Source: Mycobacterium sp. 852013-50091_SCH5140682 (GTDB lineage Bacteria > Actinomycetota > Actinomycetes > Mycobacteriales > Mycobacteriaceae). Taken from it: a stretch of DNA of 64,000 nt. The notes below the pieces were generated by a model. The model was not told the DNA's origin and did no database searches. It saw only the letters and a list, made by a program, of their open reading frames with translations. How positions within the stretch are numbered: position 1 is the stretch's first letter; each line of letters opens with the position of its first letter. Position numbers and translations under genes: made by a program. The DNA lies in contig NZ_LZTB01000057.1 in assembly GCF_001665685.1 (NCBI RefSeq), positions 1-64,000 on the forward strand, in the 5' to 3' direction. Below, piece by piece: positions 57,152-64,000 of the stretch.

Positions 57152-60100
57152 TCAGCACTGAGTGTCGGCGCACCGCCACGCGCGACATGCACACAGATGC
57201 CTCTCAGAGCGCCAAACCACAACTGGTTGAGCCGCTCGACCCGGTTCTGGTCCAGTGCCGACGGCGCCCAGGTCCAGGTCGCGTGCAGACGCTGCCCGGT
57301 GCCGGTATCCAGGATGGCCGAGTTGAACTCCACGGTATGCCCCAGCGGCGTGAGTATCTCCGAGGCCGCGGGGATGGCCGCCATGGCGTCCTCATCGATC
57401 CGCCACAGGTGATCGGACGTGTCGGCCGCACCGGCATCGAAACGCCCCAGATAGTTGAATTCGATGACAGGCTCCGAACCCTCCAGCCGGACTTCATGAT
57501 TCAGGTACCGCAGCAGACCGTATGTCAGCCCGTCCGGTGTGGCGCGAAGCCGGTCAAGGGCAACTCTGATCAACGGTCCCAAGGCCGCGTCACCGGCGGC
57601 CACCTGGGGCCAGGGAATTTCGTCGACGACCAGCGCCACCGGGTACTTGCTGGTGAACCACCCCACCGTGCGCGACAGATCAACGTCGTCGCTCAGTTGC
57701 TCGGCTCGTCCGTGGCCTTTGACGTCGATACCGATCGGGCCACCACCGGCGCCGAGGAATTCGTTCCAGGCCAATCCGAACGCGATCAGCAGAATGTCTT
57801 GCAGCCCAGCGCCGAACGCGGCAGGTACGTCCGCCGCCAACTGGCGCGTGACGTCGGCGTCCAACGTCACCAGGAGATGGCCTGCCGTGGCGTAGGTGTC
57901 GACGGCGGGTTGCACCGCGGGTAGCGCGGCCGGGGTTGCCAGCAGTTGCCGCCACGCATCGGCCATCTGCAGCACCTCGGCACTGCGCGCGTGCTCAGCG
58001 AGGATCGAACCCCAACGGGCGAACGATGTCCCGCCGGCAGGCAAGCGCACAGACTGCCCGTTGCTGTGCTGCATCCAGGCAATATTCAAGTCTTCCAGCA
58101 GGATTCGCCACGACGGCGCATCCACGGCAAGGTGGTGGATCATCAGCGCCAGCAGGCCGGACGTCGGCACCCACAGCGCGGTGAGCATCGACCCCGCGTC
58201 GGGACTCAGTCGTGCCCGCGCGGCCGCCAGAGCCTCATCGGACAAGGCATCCACCGTGTGGACGCAGCGGCGGGCGTCTACGGCCCCTTCCGCGGGGATC
58301 GACAGCGACCATGCGCCGTGGTCGTCGTGCGCACGCAGCCGCAAGATCGCGTGCCGATCCAGCAGGGCCTGCAACAGCGCGACGACGTCGCTCTCCGTCA
58401 CTCCGGCCGGCGCCTGCACCACCACTGTCTGGTTGTACTGATCGATCGGGCCGTCAAAACCGTGCAGCCAGTGCATGATCGGGGTACCCACCAACGCTCC
58501 CGTGCCTGTGTCGACCACAGCCGCTTGACCATCGGTGAATGCGGCCACCCGCGCAAGCCGGGCGACCGTCTGCTCGACGACGACATCGCGCTGGCGGCAC
58601 GCCACACCGGCCGCCCGCGCCCGGGCCACCACCTGCATGGACGACAGGCTGTCCCCGCCCAGGTCGAAGAAGGAATCGTCCACGCCGACTCGTTCGACAC
58701 CGAGGACTTGGGCGTAGACGTCGGCCAGGATCTGCTCGACCGCATCTGACGGCGCGCGGTAACGGCTGGCGCCGTGGGACTCCGGCGCCGGCAGGGCGCG
58801 CGTGTCCAGCTTCCCGTTGACGGTCACCGGAAACGCCTCCAGCGTCACCAGCGCGCTCGGCACCATGTATGCGGGCAATCGATCCGCCAATTGCGCACGC
58901 AACTCGGCCGGCTCCGCAGTGCCGGTGACATACCCGACCAGCCGCATGTCGCCAGGGCGGTCCTCTCGGGCGATCACCACCGCCTGGTCGACGCCCTCCA
59001 TGCCGGCCAGCACTGCCTGGATCTCGCCCAATTCGATGCGATACCCGCGCATGTTGACTTGTTCGTCGACGCGACCCAGATATTGCAGATCTCCGTCGGC
59101 ACCCCAGCAGACCCGATCACCGGTGCGGTACATGCGTAGTGCGGATGCACCCGCATCACCGAATGGGCACGCCACAAAACGCGACGCCGTCAAACCGGCG
59201 CGACCCCAATATCCGCATGCCACTCCGGCACCGGCCACGTACAACTCACCGGCGACGCCGGGCGACACCGGCCGTAGCCACCCGTCCAGCACGAAGAAGG
59301 CCAGATGTGGTAATGGCGCACCGATCGGGCTGACGTTCGTGTCGACATCTTCGACGCCGATCTGGCGGAAGGAGGCGTGCACCGTCGTCTCGGTGATGCC
59401 GTACATGTTGATCATCCGGGGCCGTTCGGGATGACTGTCGAACCACGGCGCAAGGCGTTGCGGCGCAAGCGCTTCACCGCCGAAGATCACCGTCTGCAGG
59501 CTCAGCTGCCCCGTTGCGGGCCGCAGCGCGTCTGCGGTTTGCAGCGCATGGAACGCCGAGGGCGTCTGGCTCAAGACCGTGACGTTTTCGCGCACGAGTA
59601 GCGCGTGGAATTCTTCGGACGACCGAACGACATCCTCCGGCACGATCAACAACCGTCCACCGTGCAGAAGCGGGCCCCAGATTTCCCAGACCGAGTAGTC
59701 GAATGCCAAGGAATGACAGTGTGTCCAGACCTGACCGCGCGCCAGTTCGCTGCGGAGTGCCTCGAAGAGCCGGGTCACATTGCGGTGAGTGACGGCCACG
59801 CCTTTGGGTACGCCGGTGGTTCCCGAGGTGTAGATGACGTAGGCGATGTCGTCGGCGGCCGGGACCGGCAAAGCGTCGCTGGGATGGGCATCGACGGCGT
59901 CCTCGTCGATGTCGATGACCGGCACCCGCGACCCGTCGAGTCGCGAACGCAGCTCCGCGGTGGTGATCACGGCCATCGGCCCGGCGTCGGCGAGAACCAT
60001 CCCGACCCGCGCGTCGGGATGCGCGGGATCAATCGGCAGGTACGCCGCTCCGGTCTTGAGTACCGCAAGGACCGCCACGATCGCCTCGGCGCAGCGTGGC

Positions 60101-60423
60101 AGCAGAATCGCCACGCGTTCGCCCGGGGCCGCGCCGCGGTCAATAAGCAAGTGCGCCAAGCGATCAGATGCAGCGTCGAGCTCGCCGTAGGTCATCGAGC
60201 GCACGCCGCACGTGATGGCCACCGCCTGCGGGTCGAATGCGGCCTGCGCCGCGAACAACTCCGGAATCGACACCGGTGCGCCCGCGGTCTGCGTCAGCGC
60301 GGCGCGGTTGCCCCAGCCGTCCAGCAGGCTGCGTTCATCGGCGTCCATCAGGTCGATCGACAACAACCGCTTGGTATGGCCTTCCGGCGTCATCGCCCGT
60401 GTCGCACCATCATCTGACCGCAT
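57148..60423 (-). CDS. Single-module NRPS (A-PCP-E), probably Thr-type
   Basis: A 1091-residue non-ribosomal peptide synthetase piece. Residues 20-50 look like the C-to-A linker of a longer enzyme (LLSIDLMDADERSLLDGWGN). The A domain covers about 55-545: A3 YVIYTSGTTGVPKGV, A4/A5 FDYSVWEIWG and MINMYGITETTVH, A10 NGKLDTRALP with Lys-538. My alignment gives code D-Y-W-S-I-G-M-V-H-K, close to the threonine code. The PCP has LGGDSL with Ser-592. The E domain follows: HHLAVDAPSWRIL (His-763, His-764) and EFNYLGRFD. There is no condensation or thioesterase domain, so it cannot make a peptide alone. It may be a relic or trans-acting partner of GPL synthetases. Confidence 0.9.
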   Translation of the reverse strand: MRSDDGATRAMTPEGHTKRLLSIDLMDADERSLLDGWGNRAALTQTAGAPVSIPELFAAQAAFDPQAVAITCGVRSMTYGELDAASDRLAHLLIDRGAAPGERVAILLPRCAEAIVAVLAVLKTGAAYLPIDPAHPDARVGMVLADAGPMAVITTAELRSRLDGSRVPVIDIDEDAVDAHPSDALPVPAADDIAYVIYTSGTTGVPKGVAVTHRNVTRLFEALRSELARGQVWTHCHSLAFDYSVWEIWGPLLHGGRLLIVPEDVVRSSEEFHALLVRENVTVLSQTPSAFHALQTADALRPATGQLSLQTVIFGGEALAPQRLAPWFDSHPERPRMINMYGITETTVHASFRQIGVEDVDTNVSPIGAPLPHLAFFVLDGWLRPVSPGVAGELYVAGAGVACGYWGRAGLTASRFVACPFGDAGASALRMYRTGDRVCWGADGDLQYLGRVDEQVNMRGYRIELGEIQAVLAGMEGVDQAVVIAREDRPGDMRLVGYVTGTAEPAELRAQLADRLPAYMVPSALVTLEAFPVTVNGKLDTRALPAPESHGASRYRAPSDAVEQILADVYAQVLGVERVGVDDSFFDLGGDSLSSMQVVARARAAGVACRQRDVVVEQTVARLARVAAFTDGQAAVVDTGTGALVGTPIMHWLHGFDGPIDQYNQTVVVQAPAGVTESDVVALLQALLDRHAILRLRAHDDHGAWSLSIPAEGAVDARRCVHTVDALSDEALAAARARLSPDAGSMLTALWVPTSGLLALMIHHLAVDAPSWRILLEDLNIAWMQHSNGQSVRLPAGGTSFARWGSILAEHARSAEVLQMADAWRQLLATPAALPAVQPAVDTYATAGHLLVTLDADVTRQLAADVPAAFGAGLQDILLIAFGLAWNEFLGAGGGPIGIDVKGHGRAEQLSDDVDLSRTVGWFTSKYPVALVVDEIPWPQVAAGDAALGPLIRVALDRLRATPDGLTYGLLRYLNHEVRLEGSEPVIEFNYLGRFDAGAADTSDHLWRIDEDAMAAIPAASEILTPLGHTVEFNSAILDTGTGQRLHATWTWAPSALDQNRVERLNQLWFGALRGICVHVARGGAPTLSAD

Positions 60424-60600
60424 TGGTCCCCCAACCCCCGAACGCTCACCGAGCCGAGCCCACATCGGTCGAGCTTCGACCCGTGATCGGCTCCTCGAAA
60501 TCTACTCCAGATGGTCGCCCACTGCGGTGAATTCGATTGCCCGGGTTGACCCTTGGTGACAGCCACCTGGCTATCGGAGGCGTTCGACGAGCCCGGCCGT

Positions 60601-61227
60601 TCAGGTCCCCGCACGCCGCGACAAGCGCTGCCGCAACCCGTCCACGAAGGCTTCGATACCCAAGTCGAACGCCTGTGCTGCACGTGCCGGCCCGGTCGGC
60701 GCCTCGTCGAGCGCCCGGCGCAGCTCAGGTTCGATCCCGTCCTGATCGGCCGCCACCACGATGTCCGGAGCCGACGCGTCGAGCGCTGCACCGAGCACGA
60801 AGTTCTCGACAGCGGTGATCACCGCGATGATCTCGCCGTCGCCGAAACCTGCCCTGGCGAGTCCCGCGGCGACGGGGTTGTAGGCAGCGATCAACCCGGG
60901 GTCACGGATCGGTTCGGTGGCCAGCAGCCGCACCGCCGCAGGGTGGGCACTGAAGGCACCCAGATAGGACTGCGCCCATACGACGCATGCCTCATCCCAC
61001 GGCATGCGGTCGAACGCCGCGTCGTCGATCCGCTGGGCGACGAGTATCCGCACCATTTCGATGATTTCGGCACGCCCGGCCGGCACGTGGTGGTAGACGG
61101 CGGCGACCTGCACACCGAGATGCCGGGCCAATCCGGGCATCGTGAAATCGCCGTTGCGGTCGACCAGTTCGAGTGCCGCGGCACCGATCTTGTCCCGGTT
61201 GAGTATGGCCACCCGCGGCCGGCCCAT
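60601..61227 (-). CDS. TetR-family regulator
   Basis: A 208-residue TetR-type repressor. Helix-turn-helix at about 10-55 (LNRDKIGAAALELVDRNGDFTMPGLARHLGVQVAAVYHHVPAG). The C-terminal part is the TetR_C domain with a conserved GFGDGEIIAVITAVENFVLG helix. The ATG at 61227 has a GGAGG ribosome site. It is divergent from the APC permease gene, with two near-identical 17-bp palindromes between, strong evidence that it controls itself and the permease-hydrolase operon. Confidence 0.92.
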   Translation of the reverse strand: MGRPRVAILNRDKIGAAALELVDRNGDFTMPGLARHLGVQVAAVYHHVPAGRAEIIEMVRILVAQRIDDAAFDRMPWDEACVVWAQSYLGAFSAHPAAVRLLATEPIRDPGLIAAYNPVAAGLARAGFGDGEIIAVITAVENFVLGAALDASAPDIVVAADQDGIEPELRRALDEAPTGPARAAQAFDLGIEAFVDGLRQRLSRRAGT

Positions 61228-61249
61228 CGGAACCTCCTTCGTCGACTTT

Positions 61250-61266
61250 ATTGAACTCTATTCAAT
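61250..61266. promoter_or_regulatory. TetR operator 1 (ATTGAACTCTATTCAAT)
   Basis: 17-bp palindrome with arms ATTGAA/TTCAAT, 23 bases before the TetR start. It matches the second site in both arms and lies 54 bases from it. Confidence 0.75.
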
Positions 61267-61303
61267 TTGCCTCTTGTGGCGCGGCCCACACTCCGTCTAG
61301 ATT

Positions 61304-61320
61304 ATTGAATCTCATTCAAT
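61304..61320. promoter_or_regulatory. TetR operator 2 (ATTGAATCTCATTCAAT)
   Basis: Perfect 7-bp arms ATTGAAT/ATTCAAT around CTC, 24 bases before the permease start. Together with operator 1 it would silence both divergent promoters. Confidence 0.8.
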
Positions 61321-61344
61321 TAATCGTGTTCGAGGAGCCCGCCC

Positions 61345-62730
61345 ATGACCGCTGCGACGGAAGCGCACCTGGCGCGTCGGCTGACCCTGCCCTCGGTGGT
61401 CGCCTTCGGCGTCTCCTACATGGCGCCCAGCCTGGTGATGGTGATCTTCGGAATCATCGCCGTCGCCAGCTCAGGCACAGCGCCGACCGCGTTCGCGCTG
61501 GCCACCGCCGCCATGCTGGTCACGGCTCTGAGTTACGCCAAGCTGGCAGGCATCTACCCGGTCTCCGGCTCCGCGTACTTCTACGCTCGGCACAACCTTG
61601 GCTCCCGGGTCGGCTTTCTGGTCGGCTGGAGCGTGCTGCTGGACTACCTGTTCTTGCCGATGGTCGCCTGGCTGACGCAGTCGATCCTGCTCAATGCCCA
61701 GTTCCCGGCCATCCCCATCTGGGTCTGGATGCTCATCAACGCCGGATTCACCACGCTCGTCAACATCGTCGGCATCGTGGTGGCCGACCGCGTCAACAAG
61801 ATTCTGACCGGCGTCGCCGTCTTCCTCGTGCTGCTGTTCTTTGCGTACTGCGTCAAAACCCTTGCAGGCAGCCCGCCGGTCTCCTACACCGCACCGCTGT
61901 GGAACTCCGGCAGCACCATCACCGGCGTATCGGCCGCAGCGGCCATCGCCGCCTACTCATTCCTCGGATTCGACGCGGTCACCACGCTCGCCGAAGAAAC
62001 CAAGGAGCCCAAACGCACCATCCCCCGTGCGGTCATCCTGGTCGTGGGCATCGGCGGACTGCTGTTCATCGTCGGCGCCTACGTCATGCAGCTCGTGCAC
62101 CCGGGAGATCTCTTCGAGGACGCCCAGGCCGCGTCGTACACCATGTCCGTCGACGTCGGCGGCCAGTTCTTCGCCGACTGGACCAATCTCGCAGGCATCA
62201 TCGCCGGGTCCGCATCATGCCTGGCGGTACAGCTGAGCACCAGCCGGCTGCTCTATATCATGGGCCGCGACGGTGTGCTCTCCAAGCGCGTGTTCGGATA
62301 TGTCAACCCCCGCACGCTGACCCCGATCTACTGCGTGTTGATCAGCGGCGCAATGTGTTTCGTCGGGCTCAACCTCTCGCTGGAGACCGCCACCGGCTTC
62401 ATCAACTTCGGCGCCTTCACGGCCTTCACGGCAGTCAACGTGTGCGTGATCGCCTACTACCTGCGCCACCACCGCACCCGCCGGCTGAGCACCCTCGGGT
62501 ACGTCGCGCTGCCCGCGGTGGGTGCGATGGTCAGCATCTACCTGCTCACCCAGCTCAGCGGAACCTCACTGGCCATCGGATTGGGCTGGCTCGCAATCGG
62601 TGTGGGCTACCTGCTGTGGCTCACGCGTGGATTCCGGCGGCCCACCCCGGAATTGAGTATCGACTACGAGCAGTCCCTCGTCGGGGCCGCCGAGGATGTC
62701 GAACCCGCCACAAGAGAGCAGCTCGCATGA
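61345..62730 (+). CDS. APC-family amino acid permease
   Basis: A 461-residue transporter with twelve predicted helices. APC landmarks: LTLPSVVAFGVSYMAPSLVMVIFG at the start, AAAAIAAYSFLGFDAVTTLAEETKEPKRTIPRAVIL, the characteristic loop, and GFINFGAFTAFTAVNVCVIAYYLR. It should import an amino acid or omega-amino acid. Its stop overlaps the ATG of the serine hydrolase (ATGA), so the two are co-translated under TetR control. ATG 61345 lies 24 bases from operator 2. Confidence 0.92.
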   Translation: MTAATEAHLARRLTLPSVVAFGVSYMAPSLVMVIFGIIAVASSGTAPTAFALATAAMLVTALSYAKLAGIYPVSGSAYFYARHNLGSRVGFLVGWSVLLDYLFLPMVAWLTQSILLNAQFPAIPIWVWMLINAGFTTLVNIVGIVVADRVNKILTGVAVFLVLLFFAYCVKTLAGSPPVSYTAPLWNSGSTITGVSAAAAIAAYSFLGFDAVTTLAEETKEPKRTIPRAVILVVGIGGLLFIVGAYVMQLVHPGDLFEDAQAASYTMSVDVGGQFFADWTNLAGIIAGSASCLAVQLSTSRLLYIMGRDGVLSKRVFGYVNPRTLTPIYCVLISGAMCFVGLNLSLETATGFINFGAFTAFTAVNVCVIAYYLRHHRTRRLSTLGYVALPAVGAMVSIYLLTQLSGTSLAIGLGWLAIGVGYLLWLTRGFRRPTPELSIDYEQSLVGAAEDVEPATREQLA

Positions 62731-63872
62731 TGAATCACGCTGTGACACTGGAGAACTGGCAGACCGGTCCGGTCAACCGCCACACATCGGGGCGGATGCG
62801 CGAAATCGTGCCCACCGCTCGGGTGGCCGCAGGCCGCACCCCGTTGCCGCTGGCCGAGGACGACCGGCGACTCGACCTGAACATGCCGCTTGCCGACGGC
62901 ACGATCACCTCGGTTCTGGACGATACGTTCACCGACGGCTTCCTGGTACTGCACGACGGCGTCATCCGTGCGGAGTGCTACCCCGGCGATCTCGAACCCG
63001 GACGGCCGCACATGCTGTACTCGGTCAGCAAGTCGATCATCGGCTCGGTGGCCGCGGTCCTGATCGACAGCGGAGCGCTGGATCCGAATCACGCTGTCAC
63101 CCACTATGTTCCGGAGCTGTGCGGGTCGGGATACGCCGGGGCCACCGTACGGCACATCCTCGACATGCGCTCGGGCATCAAATTCTGCGAAGAGTACCTC
63201 GATCCCGACGCGGAGGTCCGCCACCTCGACCAGGCCCTCGGCTGGGTACCGCGAACCAGCCCGGACGTACCGGCGACGCTGTACGAGTACTTGCCTCATC
63301 TTCGCCAACAACGGCCGCACGGTGGGGTTTTCGAGTACCGATCGTGCGAGACCGACGTGCTGGGCTGGGTGTGCGAGCGGGCAGCCGGTGAACGCATGCC
63401 CGAACTACTGTCCCGCACCCTGTGGTCGCGCTTCGCCGGTGACGACATGGACGCCGGGGTCGACCGCGCCGGCAGCGTCTTCCACGACGGTGGGTTGGCG
63501 GCGTCGCTACGCGACACCGCCCGGTTCGGTGAACTGTTGCGCCGGGGCGGCGATCACATCGTGCCGCGAGCCTGGATCGATGACGCACTGACCGGCGCTG
63601 CGGACTCCCGCGACGCATTCGCCAACTCCCCCACCGACACTGGGCTCCCCGGCGGGTTGTACCGCAATCAATTCTGGGTGCCGTATCCCGACCGCCGGGT
63701 TCTGATGTGCCTCGGCATTCACGGTCAGCTCATCTACGTCGACTTCGATCGCGCGGTGGTGGTCGCCAAGCTGTCGTCCTGGCCGACACCCTTGGAGCCC
63801 GCGCTCGACGCGGCAACCCTCGCTCTGGCCGATACGGCAGCAGATGCAGTCTCCTGCGCGAAAAGACACTGA
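62727..63872 (+). CDS. Beta-lactamase-fold serine hydrolase (NylB/6-aminohexanoate-dimer hydrolase-like)
   Basis: A 381-residue enzyme of the class C beta-lactamase/esterase group. SxxK nucleophile motif: LYSVSKSIIGSVAA. Tyr motif: FEYRSCETDVLGWVCERAAG. No signal peptide, so it is cytoplasmic, unlike true beta-lactamases. The pattern is that of NylB-type amide/ester hydrolases. The start at 62727 is set by the 4-base overlap with the permease; the longer frame is a shadow. Permease plus amide hydrolase suggest uptake and cleavage of a small amide or amino-acid ester. Confidence 0.88.
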   Translation: MMNHAVTLENWQTGPVNRHTSGRMREIVPTARVAAGRTPLPLAEDDRRLDLNMPLADGTITSVLDDTFTDGFLVLHDGVIRAECYPGDLEPGRPHMLYSVSKSIIGSVAAVLIDSGALDPNHAVTHYVPELCGSGYAGATVRHILDMRSGIKFCEEYLDPDAEVRHLDQALGWVPRTSPDVPATLYEYLPHLRQQRPHGGVFEYRSCETDVLGWVCERAAGERMPELLSRTLWSRFAGDDMDAGVDRAGSVFHDGGLAASLRDTARFGELLRRGGDHIVPRAWIDDALTGAADSRDAFANSPTDTGLPGGLYRNQFWVPYPDRRVLMCLGIHGQLIYVDFDRAVVVAKLSSWPTPLEPALDAATLALADTAADAVSCAKRH

Positions 63873-63879
63873 GGTCCGC

Positions 63880-63930
63880 CAATATCGGCGTGTCGGGGTA
63901 CCTGCGCGTCTGCTCGCGAGAAAAAGTGAC
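63880..63930. repeat. Intergenic element with GCGAGCAGAC core (reverse orientation)
   Basis: Between two convergent gene ends. Its complement contains CTTTTTCTCGCGAGCAGAC, followed by GGTAC and CGACACGCC, in the same order as the element at 23010-23075. It is a dispersed gene-end element or terminator. Confidence 0.45.
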
Positions 63931-63933
63931 TCC

Positions 63934-64000
63934 TCAGGGCAAGCGCCGGTACACCTCGAAGGCCAGGCACAGCTCCGCGATGTCGCGGGGCCGCGACAGC
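63934..64000 (-). CDS. C-terminal end of an unidentified protein (partial)
   Basis: On the minus strand an open frame enters from the right edge and ends with TGA at 63936-63934, reading LSRPRDIAELCLAFEVYRRLP. It is convergent with the serine hydrolase gene and looks like normal GC3-rich coding sequence. Too little is present to assign a family. Confidence 0.5.
   Translation of the reverse strand, partial: LSRPRDIAELCLAFEVYRRLP

Noticed and set aside
62727..63872. Annotation as a true beta-lactamase
   Set aside because: It has SxxK and Tyr motifs but no signal peptide, and it is co-translated with a permease; a NylB-like cytoplasmic hydrolase fits better.
1..64000. CRISPR array, insertion sequence, prophage, tRNA or rRNA
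   Set aside because: No regularly spaced repeats, transposase or integrase motifs, or cloverleaf-like sequences were seen in the intergenic regions I read.

Overview
The window is chromosomal DNA of a fast-growing mycobacterium (Mycolicibacterium, close to M. smegmatis). The evidence is high GC throughout, frequent GTG starts and ATGA/GTGA stop-start overlaps, and gene order matching two M. tuberculosis neighbourhoods. One is cutinases-truA-rplQ-rpoA-rpsD-rpsK-rpsM-rpmJ-infA-Rv3463-rmlB-rmlC. The other is sppA-methyltransferases-secY-adk-map-sigL-rslA-MarR-mmsA/fadE9/mmsB. I saw no tRNA, rRNA, CRISPR, insertion sequence or phage gene; this is core chromosome with accessory blocks.

Layout. 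1-2204: end of an unidentified gene, a small exported protein, and a CGNR regulator divergent from an EamA exporter. 2224-5073: four tandem secreted cutinase-type serine esterases, apparently with leaderless starts. 5158-9819 (minus): the alpha ribosomal operon infA-rpmJ-rpsM-rpsK-rpsD-rpoA-rplQ-truA. 10121-18884 (plus): NfeD and flotillin, a receiver/TrxR-like oxidoreductase with its cNMP-domain histidine kinase, two F420-type luciferase-like oxidoreductases, and rmlB-rmlC. 18881-23002: amino-acid permease plus DmpA/BapA-like aminopeptidase (minus), TetR and an EamA exporter (plus). 23081-27538: a Pseudomonas-type amidase system (amiC, amiS, amiE, amiB) with a divergent MarR gene. 27691-31285: valine catabolism (mmsA-fadE9-mmsB). 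31292-34084: a HAD phosphatase and a NarL-type two-component pair. 34144-39134 (minus): a compact operon of a TPP enzyme, a SRPBCC protein, a KASIII-like enzyme and a HisC-like aminotransferase, followed by MarR. 39205-43280 (minus): rslA, sigL, map, adk, secY. 43550-47209: four tandem SAM methyltransferases. 47217-53749: a catabolic locus (DUF3830, amidase, 2-hydroxyacid dehydrogenase, two Asp/Glu-racemase-family proteins, GntR, MFS). 54024-64000: sppA, a glycosyltransferase, a one-module A-PCP-E NRPS, and a TetR/permease/NylB-like hydrolase unit.

Main conclusion. The four-gene TPP/SRPBCC/KASIII/aminotransferase operon is preceded by TGAACC-N16-CGTGTC, and sigL itself by TGAACT-N16-CGTATC. 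Both have the same 16-nt spacer and fit the mycobacterial SigL promoter consensus as I recall it. I infer that SigL, released from its zinc anti-sigma factor RslA, drives an undescribed small-molecule pathway encoded next door. The KASIII-like enzyme has Asn where the catalytic His normally lies, so its chemistry is probably non-standard.

Other points. The ancestral spc-alpha order (secY-adk-map followed by infA-rpmJ) is split by about 30 kb of accessory DNA on the same strand. The receiver-TrxR fusion lacks the CxxC of real thioredoxin reductases. The amidase operon has no AmiR antiterminator but carries two copies of a shared operator (core TTCCA-N2-TGGAA).
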